The notes: generated by a model not told the origin, from the letters alone. 64,000 nucleotides of DNA from Shimia sp040225985 (GCF_040225985.1 NZ_JBBPEU010000013.1:30924-94923), one strand, 5' to 3'. Positions 25,093-34,531 are shown, numbered from the stretch's first letter. Program-made: numbers and translations.

Positions 25093-26305
25093 TTTTCACC
25101 AGAACGGAAACATCACGACTCTGCATAACCTGCGAGTGCGGTCCCTGGATGACCTGACATATGAACTACAGGCCTTTGCCGAAAAGCGCAGGATCAGCCT
25201 GATCCTGCCTTCGCTTTATTCCGAACTGGAAGGCGATGCGCTGGTTCATATCGTCGATGAGCTTTGCCAGGTGCCTTATCTGCACCGCATCATCATCGGT
25301 CTCGACCAGGCCGACGAAGCCGAATTCCGCCATGCCCAGCAGTATTTCGCCCGCCTCCCGCAAGAGCACATCGTCATTTGGAACGACAGTCCTAGGATGA
25401 AGGCCCTTGGCGCCCGGTTGGATGCGATCGGCCTTGCTCCGCAAGAACCCGGCAAGGGCAAGAACGTCTGGAGCTGTATCGGATATCTCATTGCCTGCGC
25501 CGACAGTGCGGTGATGGCGCTTCATGATTGTGATATCGTGACTTACGACCGAGAAATGCTGGCGCGGCTGGTCTATCCGCTGGCAAACCCAACCTTTCCC
25601 TACCAGATGGCAAAGGGGTTTTACCCCCGGATAGACAACAGCAAGCTGAACGGCCGCGTCACCCGGCTTCTGGTCAGCCCCCTTCTGATCGCACTGAAAC
25701 GGGTGGTGGGTGACCGCGACTATCTCGATTACCTGCGTAGCTTTCGCTATCCTTTATCAGGCGAGTTTGCCCTGCGCACGCCGATCCTACCGGACCTGCG
25801 GATTCCATCAGATTGGGGGCTGGAGATCGGCGTCCTGTCCGAGGCCTGGCGCAACCTTGCCCCGCAATCTGTCTGCCAGGTGGAGCTGTCCGACGCCTAC
25901 GACCACAAGCACCAGGCGCTATCGCCCGAAGATGCCTCGAAGGGCCTCAGTCGAATGTCCACCGACATCTGCAAGGCGGTCTTCCGCAAGCTGGCGGCCG
26001 ATGGCACGGTTTTCACCCCTAATCTGTTCCGCACGCTGAAGGCCACCTATTACCGCATCGCGCTTGATCTTCTCGAAAGCTATTACAATGATGCCAAGAT
26101 GAACGGCCTGACCATCGACCGTCACACCGAGGAGAAATCGGTCGAATTGTTTGCCGAGAACATCATGCTGGCCGGGCAGGTATTTCTGGAAAATCCCAAC
26201 GAGAGCCCGTTCATTCCTACCTGGAACCGGGTTCACGCGGCAGATCCTGATTTTCTGTTCGATCTGCGTCGCGCCGCGGCTGATGACGCCAAGGAATTTT
26301 GTTGA
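25085..26305 (+). CDS. gpgS: Glucosyl-3-phosphoglycerate synthase (GT81-like)
   Basis: The 406-residue GT-A glycosyltransferase has ISLILPSLYSELEGDALVHI near the start, the GKGKN loop (123-127), and the metal-binding DCD (148-150) in ALHDCDIVTYDREM. This is the layout of GT81 enzymes that move glucose from an NDP-glucose to 3-phosphoglycerate. ATG at 25085 lies inside the end of the phosphatase gene. Together they would make glucosylglycerate, a compatible solute of salt stress and nitrogen limitation. A mannosyl donor cannot be excluded from sequence alone. Confidence 0.82.
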   Translation: MADFHQNGNITTLHNLRVRSLDDLTYELQAFAEKRRISLILPSLYSELEGDALVHIVDELCQVPYLHRIIIGLDQADEAEFRHAQQYFARLPQEHIVIWNDSPRMKALGARLDAIGLAPQEPGKGKNVWSCIGYLIACADSAVMALHDCDIVTYDREMLARLVYPLANPTFPYQMAKGFYPRIDNSKLNGRVTRLLVSPLLIALKRVVGDRDYLDYLRSFRYPLSGEFALRTPILPDLRIPSDWGLEIGVLSEAWRNLAPQSVCQVELSDAYDHKHQALSPEDASKGLSRMSTDICKAVFRKLAADGTVFTPNLFRTLKATYYRIALDLLESYYNDAKMNGLTIDRHTEEKSVELFAENIMLAGQVFLENPNESPFIPTWNRVHAADPDFLFDLRRAAADDAKEFC

Positions 26306-26321
26306 CGCGCTCTGTCCCGCC

Positions 26322-28061
26322 TTACTGACCCCGGTTTGAAATCCAGCGACACTGATAGGGTGCAAACGGAATCTCGGGTCCAACGGGGTGGATGTCTTCT
26401 CCGCTCAGAAGGTCGGTCCAGTGATCGCCTTCTATCAGGTTGATCGTCGAGGGGCTCACGAGAACCGTATCGCGACTGACATTGTGTATGGCGAATATTG
26501 ACTGATGCCGGTCCAGGCTCTGCCGCCAGACGCCGAACAGCCGTGGTTCCATTGCCAGCGTGAATTGCGTGGCGTTGGGATGAAAGGCGGGCTGCCGTGC
26601 CCTGAGGCGCAACCGCTCGGACAGCCCATGCATGACGCGTGTTTGATCCGAAGCCGGATCTGCGAGCCGGTCTAGAAGATCGGGATAGTGCCAGCGATGT
26701 CGGTTGATAGCCCGGTTCATGCCGCGTCGCGCAACAGCTTCATGATCGTTCGGGGTGGCAAGAAAGGAATGAATGTAGAAGGCTGGAATGCCTTCCAGCG
26801 ACATCACGATGGTTTGCGAACACAGGAAACGCTGCAGGTGGAAACTATCCTCACCCTCGAAGGTCTGCCCCATGGCATCGAAAAGCGAACAGTTCAGTTC
26901 GTAAGGTTCCTCCCGGCCATCGGGCAACGCCCGCATCGACACCAGCCCGCCCGCAGCCTGCACCGTCTCTATCATCCGCGCCTTTTCCTCTGGCGGCAGA
27001 ACCCCTTCGGCAGGGCGCAGCCCTATCCCATCATGGCTGGCAGTAAAATTGAGATACGCACAACCCATCTGTGCCGGCGGCATGGCCGACTGCCAACGGT
27101 GCAGAAAAGTCGCCCGCCCCGATTGCATCGCATGCAAGATCAGCGGCGGCAGCGGGAAGTTATAGATCGCATGCGCCTCGTTACGATTGCCGAAATAGCT
27201 CAGGTTCTCGCTGCGCGGTACGTTCGTTTCTGTCAGCAGGACGACGGTTTCTGTGGCGTAATCGCAAAGCAACCGCAGCAATTGCACGATGGCATGGGTC
27301 TGTGGCAGGTGAATGCAGTTTGTCCCGGGTTCCTTCCACAAAAAGGCCACAGCATCCAGCCGCAGGATGCGCACGCCGCTGTCAATGTGCAGCCGGATAA
27401 TCCGCAGGATTTCCAGCAGCACCTCGGGGTTCGAGAAATCGAGGTCCACTTGATCGTGGCTGAATGTGCACCAGACATGGCGCGGACCGTCGCGGGTCTC
27501 GACTTCTTGCAAAAGCGGCGTGGTGCGCGGCCGCACGACCTGCGAAAGGTCGTCTTCAGGGCTGGCCTCGAAGAAGAACCGATCGTAAGGCGCCTTGCCC
27601 TGTCGGTAATCATTGAACCACTGGCCTTGAGACGAGACATGGTTCAGCACCAGGTCGGACATCAGGTGAAACCTTTGGGCGATGCGGTTGATATCCTGCC
27701 AGTCGCCTAACTGCGGATTGACGGCCCGGTAATCCATAACCGCAAAGCCATCGTCCGAGCTGAACGGGAAGAACGGCAGGATATGCACGCCATTGACCAC
27801 CCCTGCAATGTTACGCGTCAGGAAGTCGTCCAGAACGTCCAAGGGCTTGTGCTTGCCGTCGCGGATCGTGTCGCCATAGGTGATAAGAACCGCGTCATGT
27901 TCCGACCACAGCCGGTTGCTCGGCACGCGCGACCGCTTGCGGCGGTGGCTGCCCTCGGGCCAGAAGGCATCAATCACCTGCGACGCCAGAATATCGACTT
28001 CGAGATCGGGATAAACTTGGCGGATCAATTCGGTCAGGCGTGTATTGAAAAGATTGGACAT
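26322..28061 (-). CDS. GH13_18 sugar phosphorylase, probably glucosylglycerate phosphorylase
   Basis: The 579-residue alpha-amylase-type protein resembles sucrose phosphorylase. The nucleophile is Asp236 (RILRLDAVAFLWK), the acid/base Glu278 (LLTETNVP), and the third carboxylate Asp344 (TASHDGIG). The opening barrel motif is GVHILPFFPFSSDDGFAVMD. Subfamily GH13_18 includes sucrose, sucrose-6-phosphate, glucosylglycerol and glucosylglycerate phosphorylases. Its place, tail to tail with the gpgP-gpgS pair (16-base gap), favours glucosylglycerate. It would use phosphate to release glucose-1-phosphate and glycerate. The exact acceptor is inferred from context. Confidence 0.8.
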   Translation of the reverse strand: MSNLFNTRLTELIRQVYPDLEVDILASQVIDAFWPEGSHRRKRSRVPSNRLWSEHDAVLITYGDTIRDGKHKPLDVLDDFLTRNIAGVVNGVHILPFFPFSSDDGFAVMDYRAVNPQLGDWQDINRIAQRFHLMSDLVLNHVSSQGQWFNDYRQGKAPYDRFFFEASPEDDLSQVVRPRTTPLLQEVETRDGPRHVWCTFSHDQVDLDFSNPEVLLEILRIIRLHIDSGVRILRLDAVAFLWKEPGTNCIHLPQTHAIVQLLRLLCDYATETVVLLTETNVPRSENLSYFGNRNEAHAIYNFPLPPLILHAMQSGRATFLHRWQSAMPPAQMGCAYLNFTASHDGIGLRPAEGVLPPEEKARMIETVQAAGGLVSMRALPDGREEPYELNCSLFDAMGQTFEGEDSFHLQRFLCSQTIVMSLEGIPAFYIHSFLATPNDHEAVARRGMNRAINRHRWHYPDLLDRLADPASDQTRVMHGLSERLRLRARQPAFHPNATQFTLAMEPRLFGVWRQSLDRHQSIFAIHNVSRDTVLVSPSTINLIEGDHWTDLLSGEDIHPVGPEIPFAPYQCRWISNRGQ

Positions 28062-28545
28062 GAGGTTGGATTCGAGAAGGCCAAAGCGGTTCTTTATGCT
28101 TGAGAAGCAGTATACGAGAAGGGCTTTAGACCTTCCATCAAAGTCTGCAATCGGAGAACATAGCGATCCATATCACTGTTTCTCTGCACAGATTTCACGC
28201 GTTTGTGGTTTCAGGCCTATTTGAGCAACTACTGTTCATGTAAGCTGCAACGCGCTCTGCTGGATGCTCTTTGGTTCAATTTTGGCTCCGAAAGACTTGC
28301 GACGGTGCCATGGGATTTTCGATGCCATGCAATTTGGATATTTGCCTACATCTACGTGGACCTGTCGGTGCGCAGCTTGAATGAGCGTCTGGATAATGCC
28401 CAATCTGGCTTGTTCGACCGGAGGTGGAAGCCCCCTTTGGGTCCTTCTTGGACTTTTTGTGACCTGCCCCCGTCGAGGTCACGCCCTTTTTTCACCTACG
28501 GTGTTGACGTTGTTTTTTTGCTGATTTAGTAAGCGGCATTCCTTG
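28062..28545. other. Non-coding segment left of tRNA-Gly, possible mobile-element remnant
   Basis: There is no supported gene. The DNA is less GC-rich than its surroundings. An inverted repeat GTGACCT / AGGTCAC (28459-28482), followed by CCCTTTTTT, could be a terminator. The run TGACCTGCCCCC also resembles the ends of some IS3-type elements. One plus-strand frame of 108 codons (28203-28529) has no recognisable product. Confidence 0.4.
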
Positions 28546-28619
28546 GCGGGTATGGTGAAATGGTATCATAAGAGCCTTCCAAGCTTAAGGTGCGGGTTCG
28601 ATTCCCGCTACCCGCTCCA
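28546..28619 (+). tRNA. tRNA-Gly (anticodon TCC)
   Basis: A 74-base cloverleaf: acceptor stem GCGGGTA / TACCCGC, discriminator T, encoded CCA, T arm GCGGG-TTCGATT-CCCGC, and anticodon loop CTTCCAA with TCC at 28578-28580. The anticodon stem AGAGC / GCTTA has an A-A mismatch at its outer pair and a G-T pair next to it, which is unusual. The 3' half is repeated at 28725-28758. Confidence 0.93.
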
Positions 28620-28724
28620 AGGAAAAACGCCTTCCCACGAATTTCCTGAGAAACAGCCATCCTTGATGGTTTAAGTAGTTGTTTTTTAAATTTGATTTTG
28701 TCCATTTGGATCTCAGTCTGCTGG

Positions 28725-28758
28725 GCTTAAGGTGCGGGTTCGATTCCCGCTACGCGCT
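28725..28758 (+). repeat. Partial duplicate of the tRNA-Gly 3' half (possible attachment site)
   Basis: This stretch matches tRNA-Gly positions 28583-28616 at 33 of 34 bases, from GCTTAAGG just after the anticodon loop through the T arm to the end of the acceptor stem (one C to G change). It then diverges where the CCA would be (TTAAG). The 5' half of a tRNA is missing, so it is not a second gene. Such 3'-end copies are what site-specific integration at a tRNA leaves behind. Confidence 0.75.
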
Positions 28759-28974
28759 TTAAGAATTTCGATCTCCACACGACTTCGGGTTTTGCGTGAG
28801 AAACGTTCCCTAACATATTTTGAAAGCTGGCCTTTCCGCGTGTTCTGGCGTGGCATGTTGCCATGTTCCCCAAGACGCACCCTGCGCCGCGATTGTGCGT
28901 TTGGTGTGGCTATGTCTTGACCCTGCCTGCGGGCGGCGTCACTAAGGCTGAAACCGCGACCCAAGAGGATCTTC

Positions 28975-30774
28975 ATGGCGAGAAAACCCACCGCGCAGCC
29001 GAACGAGCAGGATCGGGAAAAGTCGAAACATGTTGGCGCGCTGCGCGAACTGGCGCCCTTTGTTGCGCCCTACCGTGTCTTGGCAATGCTGGCGCTTTGT
29101 GCGCTCACGCTGACCGCTTGTGTTTCGCTTCTTCTGCCGATGGCGGTGCGCCGTGTGGTTGATAATTTCGGCACTGAAAGCGACGCCCTTCTTGATAAGT
29201 ATTTCCTCGCCGCGATGGGGTTTGCCTCGCTTCTGGCGGTGGGAACCGCGCTACGGTATCTGCTGGTCACGCGGTTAGGGGAATACGTCGTGGCCGACAT
29301 CCGCAAAGCGGTCTTCGACCGCGTCATGGCGATGAGCCCGGCCTATTTCGAAAAGATCCTGACCGGCGAAGTTCTGAGCCGCATCACCACTGACACCACC
29401 GTGATCCAGTCGGTGATCGGGTCCTCGGTGTCAATCGCCCTGCGCAATATCCTGTTGTTCATTGGCGGGTTGACATTGATGTTGTTCACTTCGGCCAAGT
29501 TAACGGGCATGGTGTTGCTGATCGTGCCTGCGGTGATCGTGCCGATCCTTGTGCTGGGGCGGCGTCTGCGCAAGCTCAGCCGCGAGAACCAGGACTGGAT
29601 TGCGGAAAGCTCGGGCAATGCGTCCGAGGCGCTGTTGTCGGTGCAGACAGTGCAGGCCTTCACCAACGAAACGCGCGCCCGCAAAAGCTTTGCGGACATC
29701 ACCAACCTGTCGCTGAACGCCGCGAACCGGCGCATCAACACGCGCTCTGTCATGACCATGATCGTGATTTTCCTGATCTTTTCGGGCGTGGTTGGGGTAC
29801 TTTGGATCGGCGCGCGGGATGTGCGCGCCGGGGGCATGAGCGTCGGCGCATTGGTCCAGTTCGTGATCTATTCGGTGATGGTGGCGGGGTCTGTCGGGGC
29901 GCTGTCGGAAATCTGGGGAGAGTTGCAGCGTGCAGCAGGGGCAACCGAACGGCTGGTCGAATTGCTGCGGGCCGAGGACAGCGTACAGGATCCGGTCCAG
30001 CCTGTGACGCTGCCGACACCGGTGCGCGGTGAAATCGCCTTTGAAAATGTCTCGTTCGCCTATCCCGCACGCCCGGGCATTCAGGCGCTGGATGACGTGA
30101 GCGTGACCATCCAGCCCGGGGAAACAGTGGCGCTGGTCGGGCCGTCGGGTGCGGGCAAGACCACGATTGTCCAGTTGATCCAGCGCTTTTATGACCCCGA
30201 TCAGGGCGCGGTGCGTCTGGACGGCGTGGCGCTTGACGCAATGAACCGCAGCGATTTCCGGGCGCATCTTGCGCTGGTGCCGCAGGATCCCGTGATCTTT
30301 GCCGACACCGCGCGGGAAAACATCCGTTTCGGGCGCCTCGATGCCACCGATGCCGAGGTCGAAGCCGCCGCTGAGGCCGCTGCCGCACATGACTTTATCA
30401 GTGCTTTGCCCGAGGGCTATGACTCGTTTGTCGGAGAGCGTGGTGTGATGCTGTCGGGTGGGCAGAAACAGCGGATCGCCATTGCGCGCGCAATTTTGCG
30501 GGATGCGCCGGTTCTGCTCTTGGACGAGGCCACCTCGGCACTGGATGCTGAAAGCGAACGTCTGGTGCAGCAGGCGGTCGAGGAAATGTCGCGAGAACGC
30601 ACGACCATTATTGTCGCGCACCGTCTGGCCACCGTGAAAAAGGCCGACCGGATTTTGGTCATGGAACAGGGCCGGATCGTTGCGCAGGGCACCCATGATG
30701 CGCTGGTCGCCGAGGGCGGGCTATATGCCAAACTGGCCAAGCTGCAATTCACGGACGGGGCCGATCTGGGCTGA
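28975..30774 (+). CDS. ABC exporter, fused permease and ATPase (MsbA-like)
   Basis: The 599-residue half-transporter has six membrane spans in residues 25-310. The ATPase domain includes Walker A GPSGAGKTT, Q-loop VPQDPVIF, signature LSGGQKQRIAIARA, Walker B VLLLDEATSALD and switch His in IVAHRL. It would work as a homodimer exporting a lipid or hydrophobic compound. The sequence is of the MsbA/LmrA-like group; the substrate is unknown. It stands alone, followed by a palindromic terminator. Confidence 0.9.
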   Translation: MARKPTAQPNEQDREKSKHVGALRELAPFVAPYRVLAMLALCALTLTACVSLLLPMAVRRVVDNFGTESDALLDKYFLAAMGFASLLAVGTALRYLLVTRLGEYVVADIRKAVFDRVMAMSPAYFEKILTGEVLSRITTDTTVIQSVIGSSVSIALRNILLFIGGLTLMLFTSAKLTGMVLLIVPAVIVPILVLGRRLRKLSRENQDWIAESSGNASEALLSVQTVQAFTNETRARKSFADITNLSLNAANRRINTRSVMTMIVIFLIFSGVVGVLWIGARDVRAGGMSVGALVQFVIYSVMVAGSVGALSEIWGELQRAAGATERLVELLRAEDSVQDPVQPVTLPTPVRGEIAFENVSFAYPARPGIQALDDVSVTIQPGETVALVGPSGAGKTTIVQLIQRFYDPDQGAVRLDGVALDAMNRSDFRAHLALVPQDPVIFADTARENIRFGRLDATDAEVEAAAEAAAAHDFISALPEGYDSFVGERGVMLSGGQKQRIAIARAILRDAPVLLLDEATSALDAESERLVQQAVEEMSRERTTIIVAHRLATVKKADRILVMEQGRIVAQGTHDALVAEGGLYAKLAKLQFTDGADLG

Positions 30775-30800
30775 TCCCGCGCCGTTTCAGGACCGTTTTT

Positions 30801-30822
30801 CCGGGGTCCGGACCCCGGTTTT
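30801..30822 (+). terminator. Palindromic terminator after the ABC exporter
   Basis: The perfect palindrome CCGGGGTCCGGACCCCGG is followed by TTTT, 27 bases behind the stop. The stem-loop has about 7 usable pairs and a short T tract. Confidence 0.65.
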
Positions 30823-30967
30823 GAACACTTGTGCAATATAACGCTACGTTTCGCGATTGCTTTACCTTGCGTCCCCTGTTTTCATTCCCATGTGACTTGG
30901 TGTCTTAGAGCACATCTGGACGGCAAGACACCTGCCGAGGGAGCAGGGAAACGGGAGGAGAAGGAAC

Positions 30968-32854
30968 ATGACGTTTGCGTCGGTCGAAGACCTGAAAAAA
31001 ATCGAACAGGAAATGCCTTGGGAACAGCGCGAGCTGCCCACGACGATTTACGAGTTCCTGACAAGTACCAAGGACCGGTTTCCGAACCGTCCTGCGTCCA
31101 GCTACCAGTTGATGTCGGGGGCCACGGACAAGGCCGAAACCCTGACCTGGTCTGAACTGCACAGCAAGGTCACGCAAGCCGCGAACCTGTTTCGCGATCT
31201 GGGGGTGGGTGAAACCGACACCGTCGCCTATGTGCTGCCAAACTGTACCGAAACCCTCATCACCCTGCTGGGCGGTATGGTTGCGGGCATCGTGAACCCG
31301 ATCAACCCGCTGCTGGAACCAGAACAGATCGGCGCGATCCTGCGGGAAACCGATGCCAAGGTCGTGGTGACGCTCAAGGCGTTCCCGAAAACCGATGTGG
31401 CCCAGAAAGTTGCCGAGGCCGTGCGCCATGCCCCGCATGTGCACACCATCCTTGAAATCGACCTGAACCGGTATCTGACCCCGCCGAAATCCTGGATCGT
31501 GCCGCTGATCCGCCCCAAGAACGAGGGCAAGCCGCACGCCGATTACAAGAACTTCAACAAGGAAGTGGCGAAGCAGAACACGACGCTGGACTTTGAGGAT
31601 ACCAAGGTCGATCGCGTCGGAGCCTATTTCCACACCGGCGGCACAACCGGCATGCCCAAGGTGGCCCAGCACAAATATTCGGGCATGATCTATAATGGCT
31701 GGCTCGGCGGCACGCTGTTGTTCGACGAAACCGACAACATCATGTGCCCGTTGCCGCTGTTCCACGTCTTTGCCGTGCATGTCATCATGCAAGCCTCGAT
31801 TGCTTCGGGCGCGCAGGTCGTGTTCCCGACGCCGCAGGGCTATCGTGGCGACGGCGTGTTCGATAATTTCTGGAAACTGATCGAACGCTGGAAAATTTCG
31901 TTCATTATCACCGTGCCAACCGCCGTCGCAGCCCTGATGCAGCGCCCGGTGGATGCGGATATTTCCACAGTGAAAACCGCCTTTTCGGGCTCGGCGCCGA
32001 TGCCGATGGAACTGTTCAAACGGTTCGAGAGCACCTGTGGCGTGGACATCGTCGAAGGCTATGGTCTGACCGAGGCCACCTGCCTTGTGTCCTGTAACCC
32101 GCCCACCGGCGCCAAAAAGGTCGGCTCTGTCGGCTTGCCGCTGCCCTATACGGATGTGCGTATCTACAAGGAAACCGATGAAGGCCCCGTGGAATGCGCC
32201 ACCGACGAGGTGGGCGAAATCTGCGTGGCGAACCCCGGCGTGTTCTCGGGCAACACTTATACCGAGGACGACAAGAACGCCGATCTCTATCACCACACCG
32301 ATTATCTGCGCACTGGCGATCTGGGTCGTATCGACGAGGACGGGTATCTCTGGATTACCGGCCGGGCCAAGGATCTGATCATCCGGGGAGGTCACAACAT
32401 CGACCCTGCCGAGATTGAAGAAGCCATGCTGGCGCATCAGGACGTGGCCTTTGCCGGAGCCATCGGACAGCCCGACGCCTATGCAGGCGAGGTGCCTTGC
32501 GTCTATGTCGAACTGGTCGAAGGCGCGACCGTCACCATTGAGGAACTGGAAAAGCACGCCAAGGTGCATATCCACGAACGTGCAGCCCTGCCCAAACATG
32601 TCGAGGTCATGCCCGAACTGCCGAAAACTGCAGTTGGCAAGATTTTCAAACCCGACCTGCGCAAGGCCGCGATCACCCGCATCTATAACAAGGCGCTGGA
32701 CAAGGCTGGCGTGGACGCCAGCGTGGTCAGCGTTCTGGACGACAAGAAACGCGGTCTGATCGCCGAAGTGTCGGGTGGCGCCAATGATGCCGATATCGGC
32801 GCGGTGCTGGGCGATTTCACCCGCCCGTGGGAACGCGCACAGCCGGGGGCCTGA
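30968..32854 (+). CDS. Acyl-CoA synthetase (AMP-forming)
   Basis: The 628-residue ANL-superfamily enzyme activates a carboxylic acid with ATP and loads it on CoA. Motifs are the P-loop-like YFHTGGTTGMPKVAQHKYSG, VEGYGLTEATCLVSCNPP, the hinge TGDLGRIDEDGYLWITGRAK, and the C-terminal lysine in LPKTAVGKIFKPDLRK. It has a long segment after the first 120 residues typical of roseobacter acyl-CoA synthetases. Chain length of the substrate is not readable. A strong GGGAGGAGAAGGA stretch precedes the ATG. Confidence 0.9.
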   Translation: MTFASVEDLKKIEQEMPWEQRELPTTIYEFLTSTKDRFPNRPASSYQLMSGATDKAETLTWSELHSKVTQAANLFRDLGVGETDTVAYVLPNCTETLITLLGGMVAGIVNPINPLLEPEQIGAILRETDAKVVVTLKAFPKTDVAQKVAEAVRHAPHVHTILEIDLNRYLTPPKSWIVPLIRPKNEGKPHADYKNFNKEVAKQNTTLDFEDTKVDRVGAYFHTGGTTGMPKVAQHKYSGMIYNGWLGGTLLFDETDNIMCPLPLFHVFAVHVIMQASIASGAQVVFPTPQGYRGDGVFDNFWKLIERWKISFIITVPTAVAALMQRPVDADISTVKTAFSGSAPMPMELFKRFESTCGVDIVEGYGLTEATCLVSCNPPTGAKKVGSVGLPLPYTDVRIYKETDEGPVECATDEVGEICVANPGVFSGNTYTEDDKNADLYHHTDYLRTGDLGRIDEDGYLWITGRAKDLIIRGGHNIDPAEIEEAMLAHQDVAFAGAIGQPDAYAGEVPCVYVELVEGATVTIEELEKHAKVHIHERAALPKHVEVMPELPKTAVGKIFKPDLRKAAITRIYNKALDKAGVDASVVSVLDDKKRGLIAEVSGGANDADIGAVLGDFTRPWERAQPGA

Positions 32855-32882
32855 ACGCAGGCAACAGTTTTGTGAAATCTGG

Positions 32883-32914
32883 ACGGATGGCAGGGTGACC
32901 TGCCGTCCGTTTTT
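32883..32914 (+). terminator. Rho-independent terminator after the acyl-CoA synthetase gene
   Basis: A 12-bp stem ACGGATGGCAGG / CCTGCCGTCCGT (one G-T pair), with loop GTGA, is followed by TTTTT. It lies 28 bases past the stop, in the right strand direction. Confidence 0.85.
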
Positions 32915-32980
32915 CTGTTCCGGCTTTCATTCCGCCGCGCGGGGCGCTAGCTCTTTTCCTGACAGCGCAGGGCAGGGGTC

Positions 32981-34531
32981 ATGACGGACGCAGTTGATCT
33001 TTTTATCATCGGGGGCGGTGTGAACGGCACCGGTATCGCGCGCGATGCGGCAGGGCGGGGCCTGTCCGTTATGCTGGCCGAAAAGGGCGATCTGGCCTCG
33101 GCCACCTCATCGGGGTCGACCAAGCTGTTCCATGGCGGGTTGCGGTATCTCGAATATTTCAAGTTTCGCCTCGTCCGCGAGAGCCTGATTGAACGCGAGG
33201 TTCTGTTAAGGGCGATGCCGCATATCAGCTGGCCGATGCGGTTTGTCCTGCCGCTGCATTCCGAGATGCGGTTTGAAGGTGATACTCCCACCTCGCGCCT
33301 GCTGCGCTGGACCATGCCGTGGTTGCGGGGGCGGCGGCCCGACTGGCTGATCCGGGCGGGGCTGTTCCTTTATGACCACATGGGCGGGCGCAAGATTCTG
33401 CCGGGCACGTGTATGCGGGACTTGCGCAGTGATCCGGCTGGCAAGCCGTTGCAGCCACACCTGACCAAGGCGTTCGAATACTCCGATTGCTGGGTCGATG
33501 ATGCGCGCCTCGTCGTGCTGAATGCACGCGATGCAGCGGCGCGGGGGACGCATGTGCTGGTCGGACACGAGGTGATCCAGGCCGAGCGGGCAGGGGATCT
33601 GTGGCAGATCACCCTGCGCAACGACAAAGGTGAGCGCACCGTCACCGCCCGTGCGCTGGTCAATGCGGCGGGGCCTTGGGTGGGCGATGTGGTCAAGGGC
33701 GTGCTGTCGACCAAAAGCCGTGAAGGCGTAGTGCTGGTGCGGGGCAGCCATATCATCGTGCCTCGCATTGCCGACCACGACCGCGCCTATTTCCTGCAGG
33801 GGCCGGACGGGCGGATCATTTTCCTGATCCCCTATGAGCAGGATTTCACGCTGATTGGCACTACAGACGTGCCCCACGAGGCGGCAGATGCCGCCCCCGT
33901 CTGCAGCGCGGAAGAGCGGGATTACCTGCTGGCCTTTGCGAACCGCTATCTGGCGGCGCCGCTTGGGGCCGAAGATGTGGTCTGGACCTATTCCGGGGTG
34001 CGGCCGCTTTATGATGACGGGGCCAGTTCGGCCACGGCGGCGACGCGGGATTATGTGCTGACACTGGATGCGGAAGGACCGCCGCTGTTGAATGTCTTTG
34101 GCGGCAAGATCACCACCTATCGCCGTCTGGCCGAAGGCGCGCTGGCCAAACTTGCACCGTTCTTTCCCGATGCGGGCCGGGCATGGACGGCCGGCGTGCC
34201 CTTGCCCGGCGGGGATTTCAAGGTACACGAGAAACCGGCGCTTGAAGTGGATCTGCAGCTGCGGTTCCCGTTCCTGTCCGAAGACTGGGCCGCGCGCCTG
34301 ATCCGGCAATATGGCCGCGATGCGTGGCACATCCTGTCAGGGGCGCGGGAGAGGGCCGATCTTGGTCAGGACTTCGGCGCCACCCTGACCGAGGCCGAAC
34401 TGCGCTGGATGCGTGACAGGGAATTTGCGCGCTCTGCCGAAGATGCGCTGTGGCGTCGCTCGAAGCTGGGCTTGCATATGGGTCAAGATCAACGCCGCAC
34501 CGTAGAGGACTGGTTCCAAGCGCAAAACTGA
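32981..34531 (+). CDS. glpD: Aerobic glycerol-3-phosphate dehydrogenase
   Basis: The 516-residue flavoprotein has the FAD-binding motif LFIIGGGVNGTGIARDAAGR at the N-terminus, the TSSGSTKLFHGGLRYLE-like segment (seen as SSGSTKLFHGGLRYLEYF), and the DAO-fold C-terminal FGGKITTYRRLAEGAL. It oxidises glycerol-3-phosphate to dihydroxyacetone phosphate and passes electrons to quinone at the inner membrane. It is followed 60 bases later by glpK. No glpF or glpR is next to the pair in this window. Confidence 0.93.
   Translation: MTDAVDLFIIGGGVNGTGIARDAAGRGLSVMLAEKGDLASATSSGSTKLFHGGLRYLEYFKFRLVRESLIEREVLLRAMPHISWPMRFVLPLHSEMRFEGDTPTSRLLRWTMPWLRGRRPDWLIRAGLFLYDHMGGRKILPGTCMRDLRSDPAGKPLQPHLTKAFEYSDCWVDDARLVVLNARDAAARGTHVLVGHEVIQAERAGDLWQITLRNDKGERTVTARALVNAAGPWVGDVVKGVLSTKSREGVVLVRGSHIIVPRIADHDRAYFLQGPDGRIIFLIPYEQDFTLIGTTDVPHEAADAAPVCSAEERDYLLAFANRYLAAPLGAEDVVWTYSGVRPLYDDGASSATAATRDYVLTLDAEGPPLLNVFGGKITTYRRLAEGALAKLAPFFPDAGRAWTAGVPLPGGDFKVHEKPALEVDLQLRFPFLSEDWAARLIRQYGRDAWHILSGARERADLGQDFGATLTEAELRWMRDREFARSAEDALWRRSKLGLHMGQDQRRTVEDWFQAQN

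Noticed and set aside
28725..28758. A second tRNA-Gly gene
   Set aside because: Only the 3' half is present; there is no 5' acceptor strand, D arm or anticodon, and no CCA.
30905..32599. A 564-codon minus-strand frame opposite the acyl-CoA synthetase gene
   Set aside because: The synthetase has all ANL motifs on the plus strand; the antisense product matches nothing.
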